From Epiperipatus broadwayi (taxonomy: Eukaryota > Onychophora > Udeonychophora > Euonychophora > Peripatidae), in NCBI GenBank assembly GCA_028023455.1, contig JAQFVV010012405.1, forward strand, positions 9,197,923-9,261,922: a DNA stretch of 64,000 nucleotides, written 5' to 3'. The notes beneath the pieces are model-generated. The model ran no database searches. It was not told where the DNA came from and worked only from the letters and a program-made list of their open reading frames with translations. Below, one piece after another: positions 49,126 through 59,116 of this stretch; positions within the stretch are counted from its first letter, which is position 1, and every line of letters starts with the position of its first letter. A program made the translations under genes and the position numbers.

Positions 49126-49468
49126 AATTAGAAGGGATTTGAAATCAGATCTTCAAGCTCCCTACAGCTATCCACTCCATCTTATACAATCCATACACAT
49201 AACCACATACATATGAAAAAGATAAATGATCTCCAATATCTGCATTTCGTGCTGAACCAGCAATCACCAGTTGGTCCAGATCATCATCTCTCACACATAT
49301 ATACAATCAGTGCTCAATTTATATTAAGCTAGCATATCTTCAAACTTTAATGAACAGACTTCAATCATTTACCTTTTTTACATGTATGTAGTCATGTGTA
49401 TTGGTTGTAAAAGATGGAGTGGATAGCTGTTGAGAGCTTGAAAGTCTGATTTCAAATCATTCTAATTA
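49126..49468. mobile_element. HHR-R inverted pair (near full length plus short 3' copy)
   Basis: The left copy (minus, about 49126-49375) has its hammerhead at about 49222-49288: core CTGGTGA (A6 changed to G), GAAA intact, helix I CCAA/TTGG and GATC/GATC intact; predicted inactive. The right copy (plus, about 49376-49468) contains only the segment downstream of the ribozyme. The outer ends (TGTAATTAGAAGGGATTTGA and its counterpart near 49450) face outward, as in the other pairs. Confidence 0.75.
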
Positions 49469-50040
49469 CTATAACGTTTATGTTAATATGATATAGGGAT
49501 TATCATGTGCACCAAAAATCAATTATTTTCTATGTGAGACAAATATAACAGTCATAGTGTTTTAAAAAATATCCTCCATATATTTCATGGATGTTTTAAG
49601 TTTTTTGAGAAAAAATCAGTGGAGAATAGACATTTTTTGACTACATTAAGAAATGATTCATGGACACACAATAATACTTAGATCAGATACTTAAGGAGTG
49701 CTTGAAAGATGAGCTAAATTATCTTAATAATACTTAAACCAATGCTTTAAAAGTGTAAAGTAATTAAATTTAAAAAGCATCTTACCACAAGGCAACAATT
49801 TTTTTGTCCAGAAACCAAAAAGGAAAGTGCCTAATCATCCAAAATAGTCAAAATACCTCCTAATAAGATTCTTTTTTTTTTTTTACAAATTAATAATCAG
49901 ATCAAGAGAATATTATAATGAAGCTGTTCTAATGATAATTCCAGCAAAGTTTTATATTTGAAAAAAGACAAATCTATCTGATGATATTTTTGTAATATTA
50001 CAATAAAGTACAAACAGTAATTTATCTGATGACATAATAT
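49469..50040. other. AT-rich spacer
   Basis: The last 100 bp may belong to the LINE that follows. No separate feature recognised. Confidence 0.45.
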
Positions 50041-52456
50041 GCTTTAGATCAGACTAAACAACATTTTAAAATTGTTATGGGAGACTTTAATGCTAGAATT
50101 GGCAAACAATTGAAAGATGAAAATGCTATAGGTAAATATAGTTATGGTGATAGAAATGAGAGAGGTTATAGACTTGTGGAGTTTAGAAAAAGAGGAACAC
50201 TTTATATTATGAATTCTTTTTGAGAAAAAATTAAACAGAAATGGACATGGAAATATCCAAATGAAGGTACAGCAGAATTGGATTATGTTTTGACTAACAG
50301 AAAATACATATTTCAAGATTGTAATGTCATTAATAAGTTCAATACAGGAAATGATAATCGATTAGTAAGATGTAAGATACATGTTAAATGCAAAACTAGA
50401 GACAAAAATTATTAAGAAAAACAATATTCACAATTGTCATTTCTAATCTTCAGAAACATTCTGCTGAATTTAAATTAGAACTTGCAAATGGGTTTACAAA
50501 TATTAACCGATTTTGAATATGATTCAGATTTGAATGAAATCAATAGGAAAATTATAGATACACTTTTAAAAACTGCAATCAAGATAGATGTTGGAAAAAA
50601 ATAGCAGTTGACCAATAAAATTTCTACTGAGACTAAAAAATTTATGGAAAAAAGCAGATAGAAATATGAAAATATATAAAAATAATGCATTAAGAAGGAT
50701 TGAATATCCCGAATTTTTTAAAATGGTGTGAAAAAGAGTTGATAATGATATAAGAAATTATAGCTGTGAATTAGTAAGGAAAGCTATAGAGGAGAATAAA
50801 AGTTAAGCATGTAAAACAGCATCTTGGTATTGGTGGGAAACTTATTTCTGCAATAAGAAAAAAAGATGGAACTATTACTACTAAACAGAGAGCAGATATT
50901 ATGGAATGGGTAGAAGAGTTCTGTCAAGAATTATATAGTAATAAAGAACAAGGAAAGGAACCACCTACAACTAATATATCTTATGATTTTCTCAGAATTT
51001 TAAATAAAAAAGTGATACGTGCAATTAAATTTATAAAGAAGGGAGAAGTTTCAGATAATTACAATTGATATCTTAAAAGAAACAAGTGATGAGATAGGAT
51101 TTTTTTTGTAAAGTTATATACCAAATGTCTAAATGATAAAAATATATCAGATGATTGGAATAATGCAGTATTAATATTTTAAAAAGATGTTAAAAAGATA
51201 TTAGAAATTACAGACCTATTAGTCTTTTATCAGTTTTATACAAACTTTTTACAAAGATAATTACAACTCATCTACAGCAAACTTTGGATTTCAATCAACC
51301 AAAAGAACAAGCTGGATTTAAAAATGGTTTTGTATAGTGGATCCTATCCTAGTATTGAGAGAAGTTATAGAAAAGACCAATGAATATTAGTTGCCATTAT
51401 GCTTTGGATTTGTAGATTATGAAAAGGCATTTGATTCTATAAGCATTTCTTTAGTGATTAAAGCATTGAATCATCAATATATAGACCCAGGATATTGTCA
51501 TATTCTGAAGAATATTAATAAAAATGTAACAGCAACATTTAGATTACTTAATGATCTAAGAAAGATTAACATTGAGACAGTTCTATGATAGGGTGACTCC
51601 ATAGCTCCAAAACTTTTTGCAGCAGTTTTGCAAGAAGGAATTTATGGTTTAAAATGGAAAGTTAAAGTAATAAAAGTAAATGGATATTATTTAAGCCATC
51701 TAGATTTTGCAGATCATGTAATTGCTTTTGAAAATAATGCTTCTGAGCTTCAGAAAATGTTGCAAGAGTTATAAGATAAAATTAAGGAAGTAGTAGTAAA
51801 GGTAAATGTTAAAAAGACTAAAGTAATGTTCAATGGATTTTCTCAAAAGATGAAAATAATGATTGATTATGATGAATTAGAAGAAAAAACTACAAATATC
51901 TTGATCATATTATTACTACAGATGGAGACAATGAATGAAATTAATCATAGAATTAAACTTGATTGAAGAGCTTTTGGTAGAAATAACTTAATATTAAAAA
52001 AAAATGCCTATGTGTATGAAAAGGAAAATTTTTAGTGAATGTGCTTTACCAGTTCTTCTTTATGGATATGAGACTTGAACAAGAAGAGCAATACTAAAAC
52101 TTCAGACTATTCAAAGAAGTAAGGAGAGATGCATGTAAAGTAATAAGAAGAGATTGAAAATGAAATTTATGGGGAGGAGAACAAACAGGTATTACTGATA
52201 TCATTGGTAGAAATAAGAGATTGAAGTGGAGTTGGAATGGATATATTGCTAGAAGAAATGATAATAAGTTGAAATCTTAAACAGGATTCTGAGAGTTTGT
52301 AAAAGACCTAGAAAGAGGACAAATATGAGATGGATGGATGAAATAAGGAAGTGCTTGGGGGTAATGTGGAGAAAAAAGACTAGAGGTCAGGAAAAATGGA
52401 TTAAATTTGGAAAGACCCTCCTGTTTTGGATTGATAATGGTTGAAAATGATGATGA
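50041..52456 (+). pseudogene. RTE-like non-LTR retrotransposon, longest copy, inactivated
   Basis: An apurinic-type endonuclease segment starts with MGDFNARIG at 50077, followed by GYRLVEFRKRGTLYIMNSF, KQKWTWKYPNEGTAELDYVL and a terminal GNDNRLVRCKI (Asn/Asp/Arg box). The reverse transcriptase follows in broken frames: YRPISLLSVLYKLFTKII (about 51206), EQAGFKNGF, FGFVDYEKAFDSI (51400, catalytic Asp), then FADH at 51706-51717 where FADD is expected, so the second catalytic Asp is lost. The C-terminal part (LPVLLYGYET, a stop, then IRKCLGVMWRKKT) and a GGATTGATAATGG 3' end with TGATGATGAT then (AT)n complete it. The 5' end is missing. Endonuclease-RT elements of this type copy themselves by target-primed reverse transcription. 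Confidence 0.85.
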
Positions 52457-52457
52457 T

Positions 52458-52501
<44 letters not shown>

Positions 52502-52504
52502 TAT
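52457..52504. repeat. (AT)n microsatellite at the LINE 3' tail
   Basis: TGATGATGATTA passes directly into TA repeats (with one ATGTA interruption). It probably grew from the LINE's own tail. Confidence 0.9.
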
Positions 52505-53295
52505 TAATATGTGGAAATATTTATTATATTTTCATATTAGAACAAATTACTGTCAGATATTAATAGACAATAATCAAATACTCCCATCATTCAAAAAGCA
52601 CACCTTTTCTAAATGTAATTTCTTAGTATAATATAGAGACTAAAGTGCTATAGTATTTATTTATGGTATAAGAAAAGAAAGCTCACAATCTTTCACACAT
52701 TTCTTAGTAATAATAGACTGCTCCACTACTTAATTAGATGTTTTAAATTTATACTTTTTAACAGATGTAATTATTTAAATATTTTAATATGTGGAAATAG
52801 CTGTTATATTTTCATATTAGAATAATTACCATCAGATGATCAATGAAAATAGTAAATTGCAAACACTTCTGTATTAAAAAGAGTATTTTTTCTAAATGTA
52901 ATTTCTTGGTTTATGGTTTATTTGATGGTAATTTTTTTAATAAAAATATAACAAATATTTCAGCATACTAAAATATTCAAACAATTATATCTGTCAAAAA
53001 TTGTTAATTTATAATGTCTGATTTATTGTAACAGTCTAGTACTACTAAGAAATATGTGAAAGATTGTGAGCTTTCTTTTCCTAAACCATAAACAATTACT
53101 GTTAGTCTCTGTATATAGCAAGAGATTGCATTTAGAAGAGATACTCTTTTGGATGCAGGAATCATTTATAGTTTATAGTCTATTTTCATTGATTACTCTT
53201 TATTAACATCTGATGGTAATTTTTTTAATATTAAAATATAACAGCTATTTCCACATATTAAAATATTTAAACAATTACATCTGTTAAAAATTATA
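52505..53295. repeat. Four-copy repeat array with alternating orientation
   Basis: A 130-190-bp unit containing AATATGTGGAAATA, TATATTTTCATATTAGAA, a CATCAGATG-type box and TTTTCTAAATGTAATTTCTT occurs at about 52505-52640 (+), 52740-52920 (+), 52921-53000 (-, partial) and 53095-53295 (-). A second unit, GAAAGCTCACAATCTTTCAC (52678), has its inverse GTGAAAGATTGTGAGCTTTC near 53056. The result is a nested palindrome. No coding content. Family unknown. Confidence 0.75.
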
Positions 53296-53605
53296 AATAT
53301 ATGTTTATTATTTTCACAATGAGCTAATAGAGGGCCATTAAATACTTTTATTCATAATAATAAAATGGTTAATAAAAGAGAAAGTTAGAGGAATAAAAAA
53401 CAGCTTTTATTAAAATGATATAATGGGGGGGGGGGAAATAACCGGAGTTTGAGGAATGATATGGCTAATATGTAGTAATTAAAAGGTGAGTTTACTATGG
53501 TATATAATGATTTCAATATATTGGAAATACTTTAGGCATATGAACATAAACTCCCAACTTTTTCTAAAAAAATATTTTACAACCCATCACATCAATAATA
53601 TTATT
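53296..53605. other. AT-rich spacer with a G10 run
   Basis: A G homopolymer at 53426-53435 is the only conspicuous feature. Confidence 0.5.
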
Positions 53606-53715
53606 GGTTGCATGGTTGAGGGTAAGGTCCTCAAATGGATTCCAGCTTTGGTAATTCCATTACTTGAAGTTCTTATGTGCTTCCCGGTAATAAAACCATT
53701 CTACTATTTGTTTTT
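53606..53715 (+). mobile_element. Possible copy of the second tRNA-like SINE family
   Basis: GGTCCTCAAATGGATTCCAG, ACTTGAAGTTCTTATG and GGTAATAAAACCATTCTACT parallel the 3' part of 29660-29812 and 57215-57330. The box A region is poorly preserved. Confidence 0.4.
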
Positions 53716-54608
53716 TTAATATTATAAGATATAACTATATAATGTATTAATTTTATAATTGGTCATATTAATTGAAAACAAATAGAACATATTTTATACT
53801 TTCTGCATCTGGGATATTGTGGGACTATAATGTACATATAGCCAACATAACAATAGTTTTTCATAAATAGTGGAGTCACAAATTGTGCTGTAGCTATATG
53901 CATTTAATTATATACTATCCAAAGAAAAATGTAAACAAATAAAAAATGTAAATAAACAAATAAAAAAACATTAAAATTTGCAAATTTTATCATATTTGGC
54001 AGCTATTTTTCCTTCTCTTAGTGCCAACCATGACTATATATATATAAATAACATTTCTTTGGTTTATATTGAAAACATAATTTTATTCTTTCTTTAAATC
54101 TGATGTGCTGTATTTTGCATTATAAAATATTTTCCAAGTGTAATGCTAAAAGTTTTACAAAATTTTAACACATACTAAAAGTTGATACTGTTTTAAAACA
54201 TCAAAGTAATTAGAGAGATCATAATTTCTTGATAACAAAGTCACTATTATGTTTCTATAAAGGAAAAAAAAATCATTAAAACAAAAAAATATTGCCTAGA
54301 GAATATTTCAGAAATTTTGTTATTTACTTTATTTTAAAAATAAAAATACGGTAGTTTGTCTTTTCTTATTCTTTTGCTCAAACACACTCTTATTAAAATA
54401 AATATAAATGTGTTCTCTGAATATATTATTTTTAAAATTTCATTTATAATATAATCTTTATTTATATTACTACTATAAATAAAAAAAACATGAATGTTAT
54501 ATGTACTCATTGAAGAGAACTGTATACTTACAGCTCAACAAACAGTAGATATTCCATTCTAATCACTATTTATTAACAAAATGTGTGGCAGTATATGCTG
54601 TGTATGCT
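53716..54608. other. AT-rich spacer
   Basis: No gene or repeat recognised. Confidence 0.5.
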
Positions 54609-54700
54609 ATTGTTAAAAGGAGGTTGCCTTGACAACAGATTGAGATTTTTGATTGTTATTGATACTGGGATTATCTAAGTGTTGACTGATATTAATGATT
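54609..54700 (+). repeat. Single-arm copy of the 43.34-43.53 kb foldback element
   Basis: TTGTTAAAAGGAGGTTGCC, ATTGAGATTTTTGATTGTTA and GATTATCTAAGTGTTGACTG follow the right arm of that element in order. The opposite arm is absent, so this is a solo copy or half. Confidence 0.75.
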
Positions 54701-55032
54701 ATATATGCTATAAATGATGAATGCAAAGTGGATTTAAAACAAAATATAGCATAGTTTATGATTCCTCTATACATTCATCCTTTTGTTTAGCAGTCAAATC
54801 AATGTATATAATATTTTATAGAAAAACCATCTTAAGACAGTTCAAATATTAATGTTTTAATAATAAACATAAGTAATTTAAATAAATTTATAATATATAA
54901 AATAGTCAAAAAATATAATAGGTTTCAATTTTCTATAATCAAGTGATCAAACCCAAAATTGTTAGTGTAATAACAATTAGGCTGCTAAATTACTGCAATC
55001 TCTTAAATATAATATAATAATTCATCAGTTGT
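54701..55032. other. AT-rich spacer
   Basis: Nothing recognised. Confidence 0.5.
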
Positions 55033-55560
55033 AAAAACAGAGTTTTATATAAATAAAATAATAACTAAATAATTATTGCCAAGCACTTTCAACTTTTACA
55101 AGTCTTTATCAAGGCAGTGTAAAAAATTCTATTTTCTCCTAGGCAATGAATTCAACATTTCATTGTATTGGCCAGGAACAACTAATCAGAAAGCTGGTTA
55201 ATTTTGAATCCATAGCACAAGATGAATTTTGGATAAGATACGATTCTTTAATCTTGCATTTTTATCATGTGTTTCATGGATTCATATTGTAAAATCCTTT
55301 GGACTCCATATATGGCCTGTACTATTTCGATGAACATAAAAAGCTGAATAAACTGCATCATCTTCTCTTGTTCTATTATATATATATCTATGTTGTTGAA
55401 GGCGATATTTAATATTTGTTTTGGTTTCTCCAACATATATTGCACTACAATTTATTTGTGAGCATCTAATAGATAATTGATAAGGACTCGTAAGAGTTCA
55501 AAGCGCTTGGCAATAATTATTTAGTTATTATTTTATTTATATTAAAGAAGCTCTGTTTTA
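55033..55560 (-). mobile_element. Penelope-like element fragment with 60-bp inverted ends
   Basis: 55033-55092 and 55496-55560 are inverted repeats (ATAATAACTAAATAATTATT then GCCAAGC and GCTTGGCAATAATTATTTAG). Between them, on the minus strand, lies a GIY-YIG coding fragment (next entry). Read outward, each end is the element's 3' UTR carrying TTGATAA...GAAAG. This is the same plan (inverted 3' UTR, ORF remnant, 3' UTR) as 1.66-2.11 and 58.38-59.01 kb, here with the GIY-YIG motif visible. Confidence 0.72.
55205..55470 (-). pseudogene. GIY-YIG endonuclease fragment of a Penelope-like element
   Basis: The minus strand from 55470 reads CSQINCSAIYVGETKTNIKY followed by RLQQHR. The paired Cys before the motif, then Y-V-G-E-T and a downstream Arg and His, are hallmarks of the PLE GIY-YIG domain (first Tyr, second YVG, catalytic Arg). 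After a frameshift, YSAFYVHRNSTGHIW supplies the H-x-x-x-T-G-H segment. Stops follow. In PLEs this domain nicks DNA for target-primed reverse transcription; here it is dead. Confidence 0.75.
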
Positions 55561-56100
55561 ACAATTAACGAATTGTTATATTATATTTATAGTTATACAT
55601 TAACAAAAGTATTATTTATTTATTTGCAATCTCTTAATTAATTCATACTTAAATAGCATAAATAAAATCAATAAAATAATAAATACATAACAGGAGGAAA
55701 TCATATTAATTATTATCACTGTTTACATCTTATTTATTTTTAAATTATAAAGAAGGACTAAATTCTACACTATACTTTGTAATCCAACGTTTTTATATCT
55801 ACGATACAAAGCCGAATTTATATACAAGTACGAATCATATAATCAATGCTAAATTGAGAAATCTCTATATGAATTCCTTAATGATGAGCATATAATAATA
55901 TACTTTTTTTTTAAAAAAAAGACCTATTAATGCTCTATTTATTATTATAATGTATGATTTCATAAATGTTGTGTGTATGCATATTTTATATTAAGCAATT
56001 TATCCACAAATTTTGATAGAAAAAGACTTAATATAGTCAATAAAATTCTAAAGGGTTTAATACTTAAATAAAACTTGTAGGATTTTTAAAAGATGAACTC
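55561..56100. other. AT-rich spacer
   Basis: No gene or repeat recognised. Confidence 0.5.
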
Positions 56101-56232
56101 AAAATCATTGCATTTGTCAAGCGTTGGTGGTCGAGAGTTCAGCGACAGCTGCTTTACAAGCAGTTGTCTTGGGTTGGTGGGTTTGCTTCCTGGCGGATGC
56201 TATGAAACATGAGAAAAAAAATCATTGCATTT
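56101..56232 (+). mobile_element. tRNA-related SINE with perfect 15-bp target-site duplication
   Basis: The body 56116-56217 starts GTCAAGCGTTGGTGGTCGAG, has a GCTGCTTTACAAGCAG anticodon-like hairpin, a GGGTTTGCTTCCTGG B box region, then GCTATGAAACATGAG and an A run. AAAATCATTGCATTT is repeated exactly at 56101-56115 and 56218-56232. The perfect duplication makes this the youngest-looking insertion of the family in the window. Confidence 0.9.
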
Positions 56233-56835
56233 AGGACTTTCAGATGGTATAATGTGTCTCTGATTGCAATTCCATCAATTACATACTAATTTCTAAAAGT
56301 TTAAAGTTTAGCAATGTAAAAGACTTTTCTAATAAAAAGCAAAACAATTCTATTATGATAAATGGAATTTTTACTTTTATAAAACGCCACATAGTGTGCT
56401 GATTCAATTTTTTGTAAAAAAAAATAAATGTTTTAAATATAATTCAAAAACATATATATGCATATACAGTTATCACATTAAATTAATTATTAAACACAGA
56501 GATTATATTTTGTAAATATGAAGATGCTTTTCGTTATATTGCAGTTTAAGATTAAAAAAATATATGGAGAGAGAAGTCATGGTACTTATGTTGTTTAAGG
56601 ATAAAGAGACGGATGGTTTTTGGATGGGTGATTAACTATTTGTTCATTTACAGTCTTGTATGTAGTTTTATGGACAACCTTCATTACATATATTTAAGCA
56701 TACGTTTTGGTTATTAAGCATATTTTAGCCATTCCATATTTCAACATGTTTTACACCGTTCCTTAGTAGTGGTTATGAATCAATAAATTTAAATAATAAG
56801 TAAATAACTCAGATTATATGTAACTGATCTGGACG
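56233..56835. other. AT-rich spacer
   Basis: No gene or repeat recognised. Confidence 0.5.
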
Positions 56836-57048
56836 TAACTGAAGCTTCTAATGAGTTATATCATGTTTGCAATTCTATCACAACCATTTATCATCCCAAT
56901 AGTCAGACCAACTTCTCACACCATAGATACTTGATAAAGTATATGTTACTAATGTATCTATGGTGTGAGAGGTTGGTCTTTCTTCTGGGATGATGGATGG
57001 TAGTGATGGGGTTGCAATTGTGATATAACTCTTGGAAGCCTCAGTTAT
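56836..57048. repeat. Foldback element, arms about 95 bp, loop 23 bp
   Basis: 56836-56930 pairs with 56954-57048: TTCTCACACCATAGATAC / gtatctatggtgtgagag; AGTTATATCA / TGATATAACT. The arms differ at several positions but the stem is long. The loop holds TTGATAAAG, also seen in the PLE palindromes, but no GAAA follows. Family unknown. Confidence 0.82.
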
Positions 57049-57214
57049 TTTCTGTTCCATTAAATAGAATTAACAAATTGTAAATTGATTTATTAGAAAT
57101 ATGAGTTTATAAACAAATGTCATATTTAAGCTTCACAAATGGAAAAAAGTGAAATACAATGAAATACATAATGAGAACAATAACTTTTTTCTTATTGGAT
57201 GATTATAACAAAAA

Positions 57215-57330
57215 TGCTCTGTGCAGTTTGGTGTAGTTGTAAGAGTATCCAACTTGGGATAGGGAAGCCCCTGGATAGATTCTGGTGCTTGAAATTCTTA
57301 TAAACTCCCAAGCAATAAAGCCATAAGCTC
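57215..57330 (+). mobile_element. Second tRNA-like SINE family copy
   Basis: GGTGTAGTTGTAAGAGTATC (box A-like), AACTTGGGATAGGGAAG, ATAGATTCTGGTGCTTGAA, TTCTTATAAACTCCCAAGC and AATAAAGCCATAAGCTC match the 29.66-kb copy in order. The B box is degraded. Confidence 0.55.
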
Positions 57331-57766
57331 TTTTTTACTGCAAAGCTAATAAAATAAGAAAGTAAGAAAATCTTAATTAATTGATGTTCATTTTTAAAAT
57401 GTTAATTTACTATTAAGACATCATACAGCTATAAAATTCTGTTCTAAAATTTAAAATTACATTTATACTTATTAAAATATCATAAACGTTTAGTATTACA
57501 GGAGTTGGTAGCACATTGCCCAACTACATTTTTACTTTTATCATTACTATGAACTTTTTAAGTTTTCTTTTTTTAAATAAAATATATTTGAAACAAATCT
57601 AATTTTAATAAAAGTAAAATTATAAACAATGTGCCAAAAGAAAGCATAGACCTTCAACATGTCTTTAGAAATGCAAAAAACTAAGAAATATATGTGCTGA
57701 CACTTACAGAGTTAACTTTAGATTGTCTTCATTATTAGACAACTTATTAAATAATTCAAAGATAAA
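57331..57766. other. AT-rich spacer, possibly 5' part of the PLE fragment downstream
   Basis: No motif recognised. Confidence 0.4.
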
Positions 57767-58130
57767 ATGCCAGAGGAATACACCTCTCAAGTTGCTTGCA
57801 AAATTGTATGCAGTACCCCATCTTGTAATTCCATATATAATGGGGAATATTGGGTGAATAGATCTATGAGAGTAGCCCAGCATACACACTTATATAACAG
57901 AGCAAAACAGAATAATGAATATAAATTGATTTTCCTTGATCACAAGCTTGCTACAGATCATACTTTCAGATCCATTAATGTGAGGATGATTTATGCAGAG
58001 AGAGTTGATAGAAAAAGAAAATATAAAAAGGCTTAGGCTATTGCAAATGATTCAATTGCAATCAACAGAAAGCACTCATGTGTTCCATTGCCAAAAAAAA
58101 TGGAACATTTAAATGTTACATTTACATATT
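57767..58130 (+). pseudogene. GIY-YIG endonuclease region of a second Penelope-like element
   Basis: An open frame from 57767 continues in frame past one TAG (58034-58036). Visible in order: CSTPSCNSIYNGEYWVNRSM (paired Cys, then Y-x-G and an Arg seven residues after the Gly), LDHKLATDHTFRSINVRMIY (His-x6-His-x-Phe segment), AERVDRKRKYKKA, and after the stop a piece containing SIAINRKHS. This order fits the PLE GIY-YIG domain (Penelope-type CCHH plus GIY-YIG with a C-terminal INR). The Gly after Tyr is kept, but the motif reads YNGEY, altered from YIGET. The upstream RT was not found. Confidence 0.62.
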
Positions 58131-58360
58131 AAGCCTCATTTACATAATAAATTACACCATATATAGGCATAATTTTTAATTACTAAATTAATATAGCACT
58201 CTGATTCTGGCAATGATCTACCAAAACATGCTTAGTGCATTATAAAAGTCTTGAATTTCATCTTTTATCTTTTCATAATACTCGATTACAACAAGTTTAT
58301 AAGAATTACATTAATTAAAAAAAAGAGTATTAAATATTTAGAATAACAAAATCTAAATGT

Positions 58361-58382
58361 ATATATATATATATATATATAT
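58361..58382. repeat. Short (AT)n
   Basis: TA repeats directly abut the left arm of the palindrome that follows. Confidence 0.9.
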
Positions 58383-59012
58383 ATTAATAATTCAAAGAAA
58401 TATATTTAACACAGTATTCAAAATTAAATAATATATTCTTTACCAGAAGTACTTTCAATTGTTTCACTAACAATCTTTATCAACTGTTAATATAAACGTA
58501 CAAAAAAATAAAAACTTGTATTACCCATCATTCAATCTATTCAAATTTTCCACAATTTTGTTGTCTTTATATTAGCCAATTGTTTATTCATTAAACCACC
58601 TCTATTTTTAGATATCATCATTGCCTCTTTAATTTTACGTTTTTCACTACATCTTTCAATTTGAATAATTTTTATATATCTATTATGTAATTATGGTTTT
58701 AAATTTAATAATAGAGATATAAAAATTATTCAAATTGAAAGATGTAGTGAAAAATGTAAAATTAAAGAGGCAATGATGATATCTAGGAATAGAGGTGGTT
58801 TAATGAATAAACAATCAGCTAATATAAAGACAACAGAATTGTGGGAAATTTGAATAGATTGAATGATGAGTAATACAAGTTTTTATTTTTTGTACATTTA
58901 TATTAACAGTTGAAAAAGATTGTCAGTGAAACAATTGAAAGTACTTCTGGTAAAGAATATATTATTTAATTTTGAATTCTGTGTTAAATATATTTGTTTG
59001 AATTATTATTAT
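58383..59012. mobile_element. Penelope-like element 3' end, 300-bp-arm palindrome
   Basis: 58383-58686 pairs with 58708-59012 almost throughout, with a loop of only about 21 bp. Each arm carries the last codons of the PLE ORF and the full 3' UTR, so two copies are joined head to head with both 3' ends outward. The UTR contains CAG-TTGATAA (or TTGAAAA), a seven-pair stem GATTGTT/AACAATT, GAAA, GTACTT, CTG. (AT)n lies just outside both ends (58361-58382 and 59042-59112). Confidence 0.75.
58725..58853 (+). pseudogene. PLE ORF C-terminus in the palindrome
   Basis: 43 codons from IIQIERCSEKCKIKEAMM to TELWEI and TGA. The same reading is present, reverse-complemented, in the left arm (about 58543-58670). 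Conservation of the frame with the 1836-1937 remnant supports true coding ancestry. Confidence 0.6.
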
Positions 59013-59041
59013 ATGATTTAAAAATACAGACATTTAATGGT

Positions 59042-59043
59042 TG

Positions 59044-59112
<69 letters not shown>
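59042..59112. repeat. (AT)n microsatellite
   Basis: About 65 bp of TA repeats with one ATACAT interruption. Confidence 0.92.

Positions 59113-59116
<4 letters not shown>

Noticed and set aside
56930-56960. Hammerhead in the 56.84-57.05 kb foldback loop (TTGATAAAG)
   Set aside because: No GAAA box follows and no helix II can be drawn.
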